Assembly (NCBI RefSeq): GCF_001945445.1
Contig: NZ_MSXW01000016.1
Location: 62,001-126,000, forward strand
DNA: 64,000 nt
Direction: 5' to 3'
Source of the DNA: Pseudomonas sp. PA27(2017)
GTDB lineage: Bacteria; Pseudomonadota; Gammaproteobacteria; Pseudomonadales; Pseudomonadaceae
Part shown: positions 1-9,525 of the stretch, one piece after another
Layout of the letters: every line of letters begins with the position of its first letter
How positions within the stretch are numbered: the stretch's first letter is position 1
Made by a program: the position numbers and the translations under genes
The notes under the pieces: generated by a model
Told to the model about the DNA's origin: nothing
The model's database searches: none
The model's input: only the letters and a program-made list of their open reading frames with translations

Positions 1-100
1 CGGACAGCATCAACCTCGAAGGATCGTGTTTACCCTGAACTTTCCGAATTGCCGCTTAGTCAGCAAGCGAGAGTTCCCCGACCCTGCCATGGAGCACCCC

Positions 101-1402
101 GTGAGTAAAACAATCCTAAGAACCGGTCTGGCAATCGCCATCGCATCCACCTCCACCTACGGCATGGCCGCCGGCTTCGCGCTCAACGAGCAAAGCGTCG
201 CCGGCATGGGCATGTCGTTCGCCGGTCGCTCCTCTTCAGCGGAGGACGCCAGCACGGTATTCGGTAACCCCGCTGGCATGGCGCGCATCCAGCGCGAACA
301 GGTCAATTTCGGCGTCGCAGCCATTCATGCCAAGAGCCGTATCAGCAACACCAGCAGTACCACCGCACCGGCTGCGGGCGGCGGCGGCGCGAACGGCGGT
401 AGTAACGATGGCGACATGGTCCCCACCACTGGCGTACCCATGGGCTACTACGTCAAACCACTGGATGAAAAGGTCGCCTTCGGTATTGGCGTCTATGCCC
501 CGTTCGGCCTGGCCACCGAATATGAAAACGGCTTCCAGGGCCGCTACTTTGCCGACAAGAGCTATGTGCGCGTCATCACCGTACAACCGACCCTGAGCTA
601 TCGCTTCAACGACAAGCTGTCGGTCGGCTTCGGCCCGACGTTCAACCACATCGAGGGTGAGCTGAGCTCCTCGCTGACCAATCCGTTCGGCCCGGCCGGT
701 GCCAATGACGGCAAGGTCAAGATCAAGGGTGACGATACCGCAGTCGGCTTCAACGCCGGCGTGCTCTACGAATTTACCCCGCAAACCCGTGTTGGCGTGA
801 CCTATCGCTCGCGGGTCAAGTACGAACTGGAAGGCGATACCCGTGTATCCGGCCCCGGTGCCGCAATCGGCACCTCAGCTGGCAAATACGACGCCTCGCT
901 CGATGTGACGACTCCAGAGTCGGTGGACATGTCCTTCACCCATGAGCTGAATGACGCCTGGACGCTGTACGCAGGCAGCACGTGGACGCGCTGGAGCCGC
1001 TTCAAGGAATTGCGCATCGAGAACGAAGGCGTAGGCGGTGCATTCGCCGGCTCGCTCGGTACCATCGTCGAAGAACAGGAATGGCACGATACCTGGGCTC
1101 ACGCCGTCGGTCTGTCCTACAAGGTCAACCCGCAGTGGGTGTTGCGCACCGGTATCGCCATCGACCAGACGCCGACCAACAACACTGACCGTTCGCCGCG
1201 TATCCCGTCCGGCGACCGGACGATCTTCAGCCTGGGCGCCGGCTGGAGCCCGACCGACGACATGACCATCGACCTGGCCTATTCCTACCTCAAGGAAGAA
1301 GAAGTCGAGGTCAACCGCGCGAGCCCGGCTCGCGGCAGCTACAACGCCACCTACAAGAACAGCGCCCATGGTCTGGGCGCTTCTCTGACCTACCGCTTCT
1401 GA
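101..1402 (+). CDS. OmpP1/FadL family outer membrane transport protein
   Basis: Beta-barrel channel of the FadL/TodX type, which admits long-chain fatty acids or other hydrophobic compounds through the outer membrane. The GTG at 101 is chosen because GGAG lies 6 bases upstream; an in-frame ATG at 89 is the alternative. It gives about 433 aa starting with a signal peptide that probably ends near MA-AGF. The mature N-terminus AGFALNEQ and the FGNPAGM motif are typical of the family N-terminal hatch. The C-terminus alternates hydrophobic residues and ends in Tyr-Arg-Phe, the usual outer-membrane assembly signal. It is followed by a bidirectional terminator and is convergent with the peroxidase gene. 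Family assignment is firm; the substrate is unknown. Confidence 0.9.
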   Translation: MSKTILRTGLAIAIASTSTYGMAAGFALNEQSVAGMGMSFAGRSSSAEDASTVFGNPAGMARIQREQVNFGVAAIHAKSRISNTSSTTAPAAGGGGANGGSNDGDMVPTTGVPMGYYVKPLDEKVAFGIGVYAPFGLATEYENGFQGRYFADKSYVRVITVQPTLSYRFNDKLSVGFGPTFNHIEGELSSSLTNPFGPAGANDGKVKIKGDDTAVGFNAGVLYEFTPQTRVGVTYRSRVKYELEGDTRVSGPGAAIGTSAGKYDASLDVTTPESVDMSFTHELNDAWTLYAGSTWTRWSRFKELRIENEGVGGAFAGSLGTIVEEQEWHDTWAHAVGLSYKVNPQWVLRTGIAIDQTPTNNTDRSPRIPSGDRTIFSLGAGWSPTDDMTIDLAYSYLKEEEVEVNRASPARGSYNATYKNSAHGLGASLTYRF

Positions 1403-1454
1403 CGGATACCAGGCTCGGCCGCTGCAATGTGGTCGAGCCTTCTCCGCTCACAAT

Positions 1455-1480
1455 AAAATCGCGGCCTTTGCCGCGATTTT
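1455..1480. terminator. Bidirectional intrinsic terminator
   Basis: An 11-bp perfect stem (AAAATCGCGGC / GCCGCGATTTT) with a 4-base loop is flanked by A and T runs on the two sides. It lies between the convergent porin and glutathione peroxidase genes and can serve both. Confidence 0.88.
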
Positions 1481-1497
1481 TTATGCCTTAACAGGCC

Positions 1498-2055
1498 TCA
1501 AGGTGCCGAAGCGATCGCCTTCTCGATGGCCGCGATCAACTCCGGATCATCCGGTTTGGTCATGCTGGAAAACCGCGCGATCACCTGCCCCTGGCGATCG
1601 ACCACGTACTTGAAGAAATTCCAGCGCGGCGCAGCCGTCTGCCGGGCCAGCTCCTTGAACAGTGGAATGGCCTTGTCACCGGTGACGGGCTGAGTCTCGC
1701 TCATGGTGAAGGTCACGCCGTAGTTCACGTAGCAGACCTTGGCCGTTTCCTCGGCATCGTCGGACTCCTGCCTGAACGAGTCGGATGGCACGCCAAGAAT
1801 CTCCAGCCCCTGCTCGCGATAGCGCTTGTTGAGCGCCTCCAGCCCCTCGAACTGCGAGGTGAAGCCGCAGAAGCTCGCGGTATTGACCACCATCAGCGGT
1901 TTGCCGGCGAACTGCTCGCACAGGTCGATCTTGTCCTTGGAGCGCAGCTTTGGCAGCTCGCCCTGATCCGCCAGTAAAGCCGGGCATTCGGCAGCCTGGA
2001 GCTGGCCGCTCAACGCCAGCAAGGCCAGCGGTACGGCAAACAGTGACAATCGCAT
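1498..2055 (-). CDS. Exported glutathione peroxidase-family protein
   Basis: Thiol peroxidase of the glutathione peroxidase fold, reducing hydroperoxides. The ATG at 2055 gives 185 aa with a signal peptide ending near QAAEC, so the protein is probably periplasmic. The catalytic motif [11 protein letters not shown] places the peroxidatic Cys at residue 63. The later [12 protein letters not shown] segment carries the Trp-Asn of the catalytic tetrad. Bacterial members without selenocysteine usually take electrons from thioredoxin; the actual reductant here is unknown. It is the last gene of a probable marR-MFS-small peptide-peroxidase operon and starts 20 bp after the small peptide gene. Confidence 0.9.
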   Translation of the reverse strand: MRLSLFAVPLALLALSGQLQAAECPALLADQGELPKLRSKDKIDLCEQFAGKPLMVVNTASFCGFTSQFEGLEALNKRYREQGLEILGVPSDSFRQESDDAEETAKVCYVNYGVTFTMSETQPVTGDKAIPLFKELARQTAAPRWNFFKYVVDRQGQVIARFSSMTKPDDPELIAAIEKAIASAP

Positions 2056-2075
2056 GGAAGGTTTCCTTGTCGGTC

Positions 2076-2198
2076 TCAGCACAGGTTCATGCCCAGTTGC
2101 ATGATCGCCAGCCCGCTCGAGCGCCAGGCCCAGAAAACCAGCGCGAGCACCGCGAATACAGCCAGCGCTGCCAGGGCGAAGGCGGGCTTGAAGGTCAT
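2076..2198 (-). CDS. 40-aa single-pass membrane peptide coupled to the MFS gene
   Basis: A short open frame whose ATG overlaps the stop codon of the MFS gene by 4 bases (ATGA), the usual sign of translational coupling. The 40-aa product is one hydrophobic helix at about residues 6-24 (Phe, Ala, Leu and Val rich, ending in FWAWR) with a short C-terminal tail. It may be a small accessory subunit of the transporter or a free membrane peptide; no function is known to me. The coupling and the clean transmembrane pattern support a real gene, but homologue conservation could not be checked. Confidence 0.6.
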   Translation of the reverse strand: MTFKPAFALAALAVFAVLALVFWAWRSSGLAIMQLGMNLC

Positions 2199-3397
2199 GC
2201 CTGGGCTCCTTGCAGACGCGCTACGGGTTGCTCGCGAACCGGCCAGTTGAGCGCGGCGGCAAGCACGCTGAGCAGAATGGAGATCTGCCAGACCAGATCA
2301 TAGCTGCCCGTGTGGTCGTAGAGGTAACCGCCGAGCCAGCCGCCCATGAACGAACCCAGCTGGTGGAACAGAAACACGATACCGCCGAGCATCGACAGGT
2401 TGCGCACGCCGAACAGGGTCGCCACGGTGCCATTGGTCAGCGGCACCGTGGACAGCCACAGCAGCCCCATGGCGATGCCGAAGGCGTAGGCCGTCCATAC
2501 GCTAAGCGGTACCGTGATGAACAGCGTGATGACCACACCGCGGGCCAGGTAGAGCGCGCTGAGCAGCCGCGGCTTGGAGCGGCGCCCGCCCAGCCAGCCG
2601 GCAATGTAGGTGCCGAATACGTTGAACAGCCCCACCAGCGCCAACACCGTAGTGCCGACGATGGCCGGCAGATGCTGGTCGACCAGGTAGGCCGGCAGGT
2701 GCACGCCGATGAACACCACCTGGAAGCCACAGACGAAAAAGCCCAGCGCCAATAGCCAGAAACCGGAATGGCTGCAGGCCTCGCGCAGCGCCTCGCCCAG
2801 GGTCTGCTGGGGCCCCTGGCTGACCTGCGGGCGATCCTTGATCATCAGCGCCAACGGCACGATCAACGCCACCATCATGCCCAAGGCAATCAACGCAGCC
2901 GACCAACCCAGCCAGCCGATCAGCCCCAGGGTGCCCGGCAACATGGCGAACTGGCCGAAGGAGCCGGCCGCCGCAGCGATGCCCATGGCCATACTGCGCT
3001 TCTCCACCGGCACGGCCCGACCGACGACGCCGAGAATCACCGAGAACGAGGTACCCGACAGGCCGATGCCGATCAGCAGCCCCGCGCTCAGTGACAGCGA
3101 CAGCGGTGAGTCCGCCAAGCCCATCAGCACCAGGCCCGCTGCATAGAGCACGCCGCCAACGATGATCGCCCGCTGCGCGCCGAAACGATCGGCCAGGGCC
3201 CCGGTAAACGGTTGTGCAATGCCCCAGATCAGGTTCTGCAAGGCGATGGCGAAAGCGAACACGCCACGCCCCCAGCCGAAATCCGCGCTCATCGGCGACA
3301 GGAACAGGCCGAAGCCGTGACGGACGCCAAGGGACAGGGCGAGGATCAGCGAAGCCCCCAACATGATCCAGACGCTGGTACGCCAAACCGAATTCAT
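2195..3397 (-). CDS. MFS transporter
   Basis: Major facilitator superfamily permease of 400 aa, about 12 predicted transmembrane helices. The N-terminal half has the pattern [19 protein letters not shown] followed by a loop 2-3 signature around [14 protein letters not shown], as in the OFA/monocarboxylate-type MFS branch. ATG at 3397 has AAGGA 6 bases upstream. It lies 57 bp downstream of a MarR-type gene in the same direction, so the regulator probably controls it. The substrate is unknown; small organic acids or drugs are possible. Confidence 0.85.
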   Translation of the reverse strand: MNSVWRTSVWIMLGASLILALSLGVRHGFGLFLSPMSADFGWGRGVFAFAIALQNLIWGIAQPFTGALADRFGAQRAIIVGGVLYAAGLVLMGLADSPLSLSLSAGLLIGIGLSGTSFSVILGVVGRAVPVEKRSMAMGIAAAAGSFGQFAMLPGTLGLIGWLGWSAALIALGMMVALIVPLALMIKDRPQVSQGPQQTLGEALREACSHSGFWLLALGFFVCGFQVVFIGVHLPAYLVDQHLPAIVGTTVLALVGLFNVFGTYIAGWLGGRRSKPRLLSALYLARGVVITLFITVPLSVWTAYAFGIAMGLLWLSTVPLTNGTVATLFGVRNLSMLGGIVFLFHQLGSFMGGWLGGYLYDHTGSYDLVWQISILLSVLAAALNWPVREQPVARLQGAQA

Positions 3398-3454
3398 TGC
3401 ATGTCCTTTTGTTGTAGGTCGAAACGGGAAATGGCAGTGGCACCGCCCTGCCCG

Positions 3455-3859
3455 TCAATCCAGGCTGGCGAGCAATTCGTCCAGCGCTTGCAGATGATGC
3501 GGTTGTAGCCGGTGCTTGAGTTCGAGCTGCACACCCTGCCAGGCATCCAGCGCCTCGGCGAGCAGCTTCTCGCCTCTGATGGTCAGGCTCACCAGGCGAT
3601 TACGCTGATCGGCGCCGTCCGCCAGGGCCACCAGGCTGCGCCCTTCGAGCAGCCTGAGGTTGCGCCCCAGCGTGCTGCGTTCCAGGCCCACCGCATCGGC
3701 CAGATCAGTGATGCTCGGCTGATCGAGCCGTTGCAGGTGGCGCAGCAGAGAATACTGGGCAACGCTCAGCCCGACACCGCTCAAGGCGTCGTCATACAGC
3801 TTGCTGACGCCACGACTGGCGCGACGCAAGCGAGTGCACAGGCATTCGGTCGGCAACAT
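3455..3859 (-). CDS. MarR family transcriptional regulator
   Basis: Winged helix-turn-helix repressor of about 134 aa if started at ATG 3859. The region SITDLADAVGLERSTLGRNLRLLEGRSLV is the recognition helix-turn-helix, followed by the wing containing DQRNRLVSLT. Such proteins bind as dimers to short palindromes and are released by small ligands or oxidation. A Cys pair near the N-terminus (ECLC) might sense redox state, which would fit the peroxidase in the same operon; this is inference. No good ribosome binding site precedes 3859, and an in-frame TTG at 3895 is an unlikely alternative. Confidence 0.88.
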   Translation of the reverse strand: MLPTECLCTRLRRASRGVSKLYDDALSGVGLSVAQYSLLRHLQRLDQPSITDLADAVGLERSTLGRNLRLLEGRSLVALADGADQRNRLVSLTIRGEKLLAEALDAWQGVQLELKHRLQPHHLQALDELLASLD

Positions 3860-3866
3860 GGATATA

Positions 3867-3876
3867 GGTATATACC
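3867..3876. promoter_or_regulatory. Palindromic operator candidate for the MarR regulator
   Basis: GGTATATACC is a perfect 10-bp palindrome 7 bp upstream of the marR ATG on the minus strand. It overlaps a plausible -10 element (TATACC), with TTGTTG 17 bp upstream as a weak -35. This is the expected position for an autoregulatory MarR site. With transcription starting about here the mRNA would be nearly leaderless, agreeing with the missing ribosome binding site. Confidence 0.5.
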
Positions 3877-3947
3877 CGTAATTTGGCTTCAACAAGCTAT
3901 GTGCTGCCGAATCGGGCGAAAGCCGAACACGGTGTCTTTCGAGCTCA

Positions 3948-4189
3948 AATCCTGCTCACGATCTTTATGCGCTGAAGCGGTAACTACGAGGCAGGAGCAG
4001 AGACTCAAACCAACCTGTGGGAGCCCCGACCTCGGGGCGAAACGATTGCAGTCTGACTGCCTATTTCGGCGGTGCCTGAGCGAATCGCCGCGAGGTCGCG
4101 GCTCCCACAATGGATCGGATAACGGCCGTTTCCGCCCCACTTAGCTGCCAAAATCGGCGGACCTGGGCCGGAAGATCATGCACAGGCTC
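3948..4189 (-). repeat. GAGCCTG-ended MITE-like element, copy A, with internal REP pair
   Basis: A 242-bp non-coding element, inverted relative to the copies at 17887 and 52412. Its right end reads CAGGCTC and is immediately followed by TTA, the cobS stop codon on the minus strand; its left end is degraded to AATCCTG. The 60 bases inside the right end match the left end of the other copies over their length. Inside lies a REP-type inverted pair at 4017-4108 (GTGGGAGCC / GGCTCCCAC). No coding sequence is seen in it. Confidence 0.7.
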
Positions 4190-4918
4190 TTAGCTGACCT
4201 GCAGCGCCGCAGCGAGCAGCACCGCGCACTCGATCACTTCCAGCAACGCACCCGCCGTATCGCCGGTCGTGCCGCCCAGGCGCTGCAGCATCATCCGGCG
4301 CAGCCAGAGAAAGACGCCCGCTACCGCCACCATCACCCAGAAACCGCCGAGCAGCAGGCCAAGCAACGCGGTCATGGCCAGCACGACCGTGGCGCTGGAG
4401 CGCGGCAGATGAGTCTTCAGCGCATCGCCGAGCCCGCCGGGCCGCACGTAGGGCGTGCAGAGAAACAGTGCCAGAAGCGCCCCTCGCCCCAGCACCGGCG
4501 CCAGCAGCAATACGAGGTGATCACCCTGTTCGAGCAGCGCCAGCAAGGCGGTGAACTTGAGCAGCAGCAGCAATGCCAGCACCACTACGGCGATCGGGCC
4601 GCTACGCGGATCCTTCATGATCGCCAGGGTACGCTCGCGATCACCGAAACCGCCCATCCAGGCATCGGCGCTGTCGGCCAGGCCATCGAGGTGCAAGGCA
4701 CCGGTCAGGCCCACCCACAGAGTCAGCAACAAGGCCGCCTGCAATGGCACCGGCGCACCGTCGAGAAGATGAGCGGAAACGATCAAAAACCCACCGATCA
4801 CCACGCCTACCACTGGGTAGAACAGCAGCGAACGGCCCATCTGCTGCGGCGTGGGCATGCCCGCCAGGCGCGCCGGCAAACGGGTGAGAAATTGCAGAGC
4901 GATCCACAATGGCGTCAT
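4190..4918 (-). CDS. cobS: Adenosylcobinamide-GDP ribazoletransferase (cobalamin synthase)
   Basis: Integral membrane enzyme that joins adenosylcobinamide-GDP to alpha-ribazole or its phosphate, the last assembly step of cobalamin. The 242-aa protein is strongly hydrophobic and has the family signature LHLDGLADSADAWMGGF followed by R-TLAIMKDPRSG, with acidic residues proposed to bind metal. It is the last gene of the cob operon; its ATG overlaps the cobC stop by 4 bases. Its stop codon abuts repeat element A. It is called cobV in the aerobic Pseudomonas nomenclature. Confidence 0.95.
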   Translation of the reverse strand: MTPLWIALQFLTRLPARLAGMPTPQQMGRSLLFYPVVGVVIGGFLIVSAHLLDGAPVPLQAALLLTLWVGLTGALHLDGLADSADAWMGGFGDRERTLAIMKDPRSGPIAVVVLALLLLLKFTALLALLEQGDHLVLLLAPVLGRGALLALFLCTPYVRPGGLGDALKTHLPRSSATVVLAMTALLGLLLGGFWVMVAVAGVFLWLRRMMLQRLGGTTGDTAGALLEVIECAVLLAAALQVS

Positions 4919-5481
4919 GGTAGCTCCCGCAACCCGCGCCCATCGAACTGCAGGTGCACGCGCTGGCCGTGGGCCACGCTGACCTGCAGCAGTTGCTCGC
5001 GCGGTAAGCCCCGCGCCCTGGCCAGCAACAGGCGCATCACGCCGCCATGGGTGACCACCAGCAGTTGTCGTTCACGATACTCGGCGTGCAATCGTTGCAG
5101 CGCATCCAATACCCGCGTTTCGAAAGCCGGCAGTGGCTCGCCGCCCGGTGGCGTGAACGCATAGGGATCGGCCCAGAAGCGGCCAAGATCATCCGCATCG
5201 GTTTCCATCAGTTGCGCGGCCGTGCGCCCTTCCCATTCACCGAAATGCAGTTCCTGCAGACCCGGCTCCAATTGCAGCGGCAAGCCGCGGGCAGCCGCCA
5301 GTTCTTCGGCAAAACGCGCACAGCGCTGCAGCGGCGAGCTGACCAGCGCATCCCAGTGCTCATCAGCCTGCACGGCCGCGCGCAACTGCGCCCAGCCTGC
5401 CTCGGTCAGGGCATCGTCGAGGCTGCCACGCAGGCCGCTACCCTGCTCGGTTTCGCCGTGGCGCAGCAGATGCAGGATCAA
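4915..5481 (-). CDS. cobC: Alpha-ribazole phosphatase (histidine phosphatase family)
   Basis: Phosphoglycerate mutase-like phosphatase of 188 aa that removes the phosphate from alpha-ribazole 5'-phosphate or from cobalamin 5'-phosphate. The N-terminal LLRHGETE motif gives the catalytic His (residue 8), and VVTHGGVMR near residue 143 gives the second catalytic His. FGEWEGR in the middle is typical of the CobC branch. It overlaps cobT and cobS by 4 bases on each side. The operon context makes the specific function much more secure than the fold alone. Confidence 0.92.
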   Translation of the reverse strand: MILHLLRHGETEQGSGLRGSLDDALTEAGWAQLRAAVQADEHWDALVSSPLQRCARFAEELAAARGLPLQLEPGLQELHFGEWEGRTAAQLMETDADDLGRFWADPYAFTPPGGEPLPAFETRVLDALQRLHAEYRERQLLVVTHGGVMRLLLARARGLPREQLLQVSVAHGQRVHLQFDGRGLRELP

Positions 5482-6533
5482 GCCGGGCGATCCGCAACCG
5501 CTGCTTCGGCGAAGGTGGCCATGCCGTTATGCAGCGCACAGGCAAGGCGCAGCATCGGCACCACCAGCGCCGCCCCGCTGCCCTCGCCCAAGCGCAGCCC
5601 CAGGCTGACGATCGGCGTGGCCTGCAGCGCGGCGAGCAGGCGCTGATGTCCGGGCTCGGCGCTCTGGTGGGAGAACAGCAGCCAGTCGCGGCAGGCCGGG
5701 TTCAGGCGCACTGCCAGCAAGGCCGCGACGCTGCAGATGAAACCATCGACCAGCGCCACCACGCCCTGCTGGGCGCAGGCCAGGTAGGCGCCGCTCAGCG
5801 CGGCGATCTCGAAGCCGCCGAGGCGCCGCAGGGCCTCGATGGGCTGATCGGCGGCGCCCTGGTGCAGCTTCAGGGCCGTTTCGATCACCTGCGCCTTGTG
5901 GGCAACGCCGGCCGCCGCCAGGCCGGTGCCCGGCCCTACCAGCTCGCCGACCGGGCAATCGAGCAGTAGGCAGGCCAGCGCTGTGGCGGCGGTGGTATTG
6001 CCGATGCCCATTTCGCCGCCGATGAACAGCTCATGGCGCTGTTCGGCAGCCCGACTCACGCTGTCGCGCCCGGCCTGCATGGCGATCAACGCCTGAGCCG
6101 GGGTCATCGCCGCCTCGCGCATCAGGTTGGCGGTACCCGCGCCGACTTGCAGATGACGCACGCCCGGCAACGGTTCTAGCGGCTCGGCAGTGCCCAGATC
6201 GGTCACTTCCAGGGCAGCGCCCAACTGACGGGCCAACACGCTGATCGCCGCGCCGCCGGCAACGAAGTTGCGCAGCATCTGCCCGGTCACCGCCTGCGGA
6301 TAGGCAGAGACGCCCTCGGCCACCACGCCGTGGTCGCCGGCAAAAATGGCGATCCACACCTTGTCGATCAGCGGCCGCTCACGGCCCTGTAGCGCCGCCA
6401 GGTGCACCGCCAGGCGCTCCAGCTCACCAAGCGAGCCGGCCGGTTTGGTCAGTTGGGCCTGGCGAGCCGCGGCCTTGTCGCGCGCCACCGGGTCCAGCGG
6501 CTGCGTGGGGTTGAGCCACCAGTCGAGGGTCAT
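5478..6533 (-). CDS. cobT: Nicotinate-nucleotide--dimethylbenzimidazole phosphoribosyltransferase
   Basis: Makes alpha-ribazole 5'-phosphate from nicotinate mononucleotide and 5,6-dimethylbenzimidazole, activating the lower ligand of B12. The ATG at 6533 gives 351 aa, the usual family length, beginning [14 protein letters not shown]; the open frame continues upstream only as an antisense-type shadow of cobU. Family blocks visible are [29 protein letters not shown] and the C-terminal [11 protein letters not shown], whose Glu is the proposed catalytic base. It overlaps cobU and cobC by 4 bases each. The substrate DMB can be supplied by BluB from the same operon. Confidence 0.95.
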   Translation of the reverse strand: MTLDWWLNPTQPLDPVARDKAAARQAQLTKPAGSLGELERLAVHLAALQGRERPLIDKVWIAIFAGDHGVVAEGVSAYPQAVTGQMLRNFVAGGAAISVLARQLGAALEVTDLGTAEPLEPLPGVRHLQVGAGTANLMREAAMTPAQALIAMQAGRDSVSRAAEQRHELFIGGEMGIGNTTAATALACLLLDCPVGELVGPGTGLAAAGVAHKAQVIETALKLHQGAADQPIEALRRLGGFEIAALSGAYLACAQQGVVALVDGFICSVAALLAVRLNPACRDWLLFSHQSAEPGHQRLLAALQATPIVSLGLRLGEGSGAALVVPMLRLACALHNGMATFAEAAVADRPA

Positions 6534-7051
6534 AACGGGTCTCCCTTGAGAATCATCGGCAAGCCGGCAACGGTGAACACCACGCGCTCGCAGCGCTCGG
6601 CAACGGCCTGGTGCAGCAAACCGGCGGCATCCACGTAACGGCGGGTCAGCTCGCCCATCGGCACCACGCCGAGGCCGGTTTCGTTGCTGACCAGAATCAC
6701 CCGACCGGGCAAGGCTTGCAGGCCCGCCAGCAGTGCGTCGCACTCGCAGCTCAGGCGTGCTTCGTCCTCCAGCATCAGCAGGTTGGTCAGCCACAGGGTC
6801 ATGCAGTCGACCAGCAGGCAACGCCCTGGCGAAGCCTGGTCTTCGAGCACTCGCGCCAGCGCCAAAGGCTCCTCGACCAGCCCCCACTCGACCGGGCGGC
6901 GGTCACGGTGCGAACGGATGCGGCTGTTCATCTCGCCGTCGAGCGGCTGGCTGGTGGCAACATAGACGACCTCCAGCCCGGACTCGGCGGCCAGGCGTTC
7001 TGCCAGGCGGCTCTTGCCCGAGCGGGCGCCACCCAGAATCAGCTCACGCAT
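6530..7051 (-). CDS. cobU: Adenosylcobinamide kinase / adenosylcobinamide-phosphate guanylyltransferase
   Basis: Bifunctional cytosolic enzyme (CobP in aerobic nomenclature) that phosphorylates adenosylcobinamide and transfers GMP to it, forming the nucleotide-loop precursor. The 173-aa protein starts with the P-loop GGARSGKS at residues 7-14 and contains VYVATSQ and the [14 protein letters not shown] block typical of the family. Its ATG directly follows the cobQ stop codon and its stop overlaps cobT by 4 bases. Confidence 0.95.
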   Translation of the reverse strand: MRELILGGARSGKSRLAERLAAESGLEVVYVATSQPLDGEMNSRIRSHRDRRPVEWGLVEEPLALARVLEDQASPGRCLLVDCMTLWLTNLLMLEDEARLSCECDALLAGLQALPGRVILVSNETGLGVVPMGELTRRYVDAAGLLHQAVAERCERVVFTVAGLPMILKGDPL

Positions 7052-8536
7052 CTAGCACGCCTCCTCGTCCAGACCGCAGAGCGCACGCAAGGCGGCTTTA
7101 TCCAGGTGGTTTTCGACCAGATCGGCGAGGCGCTCGATGTCGCGCTCGCGCAGCGCGTGGTAATCCAAGGTCTGCACGTCACGCAGCCCGGCCCAACGCA
7201 GCAATGCGCTGCACGCCGCCGAGGACTCGAACAGCCCGTGCAAATAGGTGCCCATGACCTGACCATCTTCGCTCGAGGCGCCGTCGCTGCGGCCATCGTC
7301 GAGCCTCACGGCGGCGCGCTGCAGGCCGGCGCCGGACGTCACCCCGGCATGGATTTCGTAGCCGCTGATGGCGGCATCGTTCAGGCACAGCCGGCCACTG
7401 ACGTTGCGCAGCTGTTTGTGCGGCTCCAGCACGGTATCGATCTGCAGCAGGCCGAAACCGTCGCTGCCACCCGCCGGCCCTTCCAGCCCTTGCGGGTCCT
7501 CGACCCGGCGCCCGAGCATCTGCAAGCCGCCACAAATGCCCAGCAACTTGCCGCCGTAGCGCAGGTGCCGGTCGATGGCCGCCGCCCAGCCGCCGCTGCG
7601 CAGGAAGGCGAGGTCGGCGCGTACACTCTTGGAACCGGGCAGGATGATCAGGTCGGCCGGCGGAATGGCTTCGCCGGGGCCGACGAAGGTCAGCTCCACC
7701 TGTGGATGCAGGCGCAGTGGATCGAAATCGGTGTGGTTGCTGATCCGCGGCAGCACCGGCACCACCACCTTGAGCACCTGATCGGCCTTGCTCACCTGAC
7801 GCCGGTCGATGGCGTCCTCGGCCTCCAGATGGAAATCCATCAGGTACGGCAACACGCCCAACACCGGTTTGCCGGTGCGCTGCTCGAGCCAGTCCAGCCC
7901 CGGTTTGAGCAAGGCGATATCACCGCGAAACCGGTTGATCACGAAGCCCTTGAGGCGCGCCTGCTCACTCGGCGAAAGCAGCTCCAGCGTGCCGACCAGA
8001 TGCGCGAAGACGCCGCCCTTGTCGATATCGGCGATCAGGATCACCGGGCAGTCGACCGCTTCGGCAAAGCCCATGTTGGCGATATCGTTAGCGCGCAGGT
8101 TGATCTCGGCCGGCGAGCCGGCGCCCTCGACCATCACCACCTGGTGGTTCGCCCGCAGGCGAGCGTGAGACGCCAGCACCGCTTCACGGGCGACGCGCTT
8201 GTAGTCGTGATAGGCCACCGCATTCATGTTGCCGACGGCCTGGCCATGGATGATCACCTGGGCGCCGGTGTCGCTGTTGGGCTTGAGCAGCACCGGGTTC
8301 ATGTCGGTGTGCGCCGGCAGGCCACAGGCCTGGGCCTGCACCGCCTGGGCCCGACCGATCTCGCCACCGTCGGCGGTCACCGCGCTGTTGAGCGCCATGT
8401 TCTGCGGTTTGAACGGCGCCACGCTGATGCCCTGGCGCTGCAACCAGCGGCACAGAGCGGTCACCAGGGTGCTCTTGCCCGCATCCGAGGTGGTGCCCTG
8501 CACCATCAGGGTGGCGCCGGCTTGCAGATTACTCAT
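7052..8536 (-). CDS. cobQ: Cobyric acid synthase
   Basis: ATP- and glutamine-dependent enzyme that amidates side chains b, d, e and g of adenosylcobyrinic acid a,c-diamide to give cobyric acid. ATG at 8536 has GGAGG 4 bases upstream and gives 494 aa. The N-terminal dethiobiotin synthetase-like domain has GTTSDAGKS at residues 14-22. The C-terminal glutamine amidotransferase domain has [10 protein letters not shown] with the nucleophilic Cys at about 335. The start overlaps the cobD stop by 4 bases. Confidence 0.95.
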   Translation of the reverse strand: MSNLQAGATLMVQGTTSDAGKSTLVTALCRWLQRQGISVAPFKPQNMALNSAVTADGGEIGRAQAVQAQACGLPAHTDMNPVLLKPNSDTGAQVIIHGQAVGNMNAVAYHDYKRVAREAVLASHARLRANHQVVMVEGAGSPAEINLRANDIANMGFAEAVDCPVILIADIDKGGVFAHLVGTLELLSPSEQARLKGFVINRFRGDIALLKPGLDWLEQRTGKPVLGVLPYLMDFHLEAEDAIDRRQVSKADQVLKVVVPVLPRISNHTDFDPLRLHPQVELTFVGPGEAIPPADLIILPGSKSVRADLAFLRSGGWAAAIDRHLRYGGKLLGICGGLQMLGRRVEDPQGLEGPAGGSDGFGLLQIDTVLEPHKQLRNVSGRLCLNDAAISGYEIHAGVTSGAGLQRAAVRLDDGRSDGASSEDGQVMGTYLHGLFESSAACSALLRWAGLRDVQTLDYHALRERDIERLADLVENHLDKAALRALCGLDEEAC

Positions 8537-9525
8537 CGTGCCTCCTCGGCAAAGACCTTTAGCGCCGCGGCCAGGCGCTGCCAACCGGCTTCATCGGGCG
8601 GCAGGCCGAAACGAATGCTGGCCGGGCGCTCGAACAGGCGAGAGAAGATGCCATTGCAGGCGAGGAATTCATGCAGCAGCGCAGCGTGCTCGCTGGCGAT
8701 CCACTGGAACAGCGCACAGCCACCGGTGGGCGCCAGACCATGCTCACGCAGCAGGCTGGCCAGGCGCTGGCCATCATTGCTCAGGCGCTGGCGCTGGGCT
8801 TGCTGAGCAGCCTTGTCTTCGAGCATCCGGGTCGCCAGCCAGCGGGTCGGGCCGCTGATCGTCCAGGGTCCGAGCATTTCGTCCAGCTCATCGAGCAGCG
8901 TGCGTTCGGCTAGCACGAAGCCCAGCCGGGCACCGGCCATGCCGAAGAACTTGCCGAACGAGCGCAGCACGATCAGCCCTGGCAATTGTGCATGGGCCGC
9001 CAGGCTTTGCTCCGGGGTGCAGTCGACAAAGGCTTCATCGACGATCAGCCAGCCGCCCCGCTCGGCCAGACGCGCATGCCAGGCATACAGCTGCTCGGGG
9101 GAAAACCGCCGCCCGGTAGGGTTGTTGGGGTTGACCAGCAAGAGCACGTCGATCCGTTCCAGGGCGCGATTGACGCCGGCCTCGCTGATCTCCAGCACCC
9201 GGTGCCCTTCACGCTGCCAGGCCGCCGCGTGCTCGGCGTAGGCCGGCGAGACGATGCCGACCCGTGCCTCGCGGCGCAGCCGCGGCAGGCACTGGATCGC
9301 CGCCTGGGAGCCGGCCACTGGCAGCAGGTCGGCAGCGCCGTAATAGGCGCAGGCGGCGGCTTCCAGGCCGTCGTCCTGCTCCGGCAGGCGGTTCCAGGCT
9401 TGCGCGGGAATTTCCGGAAGCGGCAGGCCGTATGGCGCCACGCCGGTCGAAAGGTCCAGCCAGTCGCCCAGCGCAATACCATAGCGAAGCGCCGCCTTGC
9501 GCAACCGCCCGCCGTGCTCAAGCAA
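8533..9525 (-). CDS. cobD: Threonine-phosphate decarboxylase
   Basis: PLP-dependent enzyme of the class I/II aminotransferase fold that makes (R)-1-aminopropan-2-ol phosphate, the linker of the nucleotide loop (called cobC in Pseudomonas nomenclature). The 330-aa protein shows [11 protein letters not shown] at the N-terminus, VNPNNPTGR at 132-139, IVDEAFVD at about 161 and [14 protein letters not shown], where Lys192 should hold PLP. It overlaps cbiB by 8 bases and cobQ by 4, so all are cotranscribed. Confidence 0.93.
   Translation of the reverse strand: MLEHGGRLRKAALRYGIALGDWLDLSTGVAPYGLPLPEIPAQAWNRLPEQDDGLEAAACAYYGAADLLPVAGSQAAIQCLPRLRREARVGIVSPAYAEHAAAWQREGHRVLEISEAGVNRALERIDVLLLVNPNNPTGRRFSPEQLYAWHARLAERGGWLIVDEAFVDCTPEQSLAAHAQLPGLIVLRSFGKFFGMAGARLGFVLAERTLLDELDEMLGPWTISGPTRWLATRMLEDKAAQQAQRQRLSNDGQRLASLLREHGLAPTGGCALFQWIASEHAALLHEFLACNGIFSRLFERPASIRFGLPPDEAGWQRLAAALKVFAEEAR

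Noticed and set aside
6611..8806. A 731-codon open frame on the plus strand opposite cobU, cobQ and cobD
   Set aside because: It is exactly antisense to three well-supported cob genes. In GC-rich genomes the opposite frame of a real gene is often open; the product is Gln-, Arg- and Ala-rich without family features.
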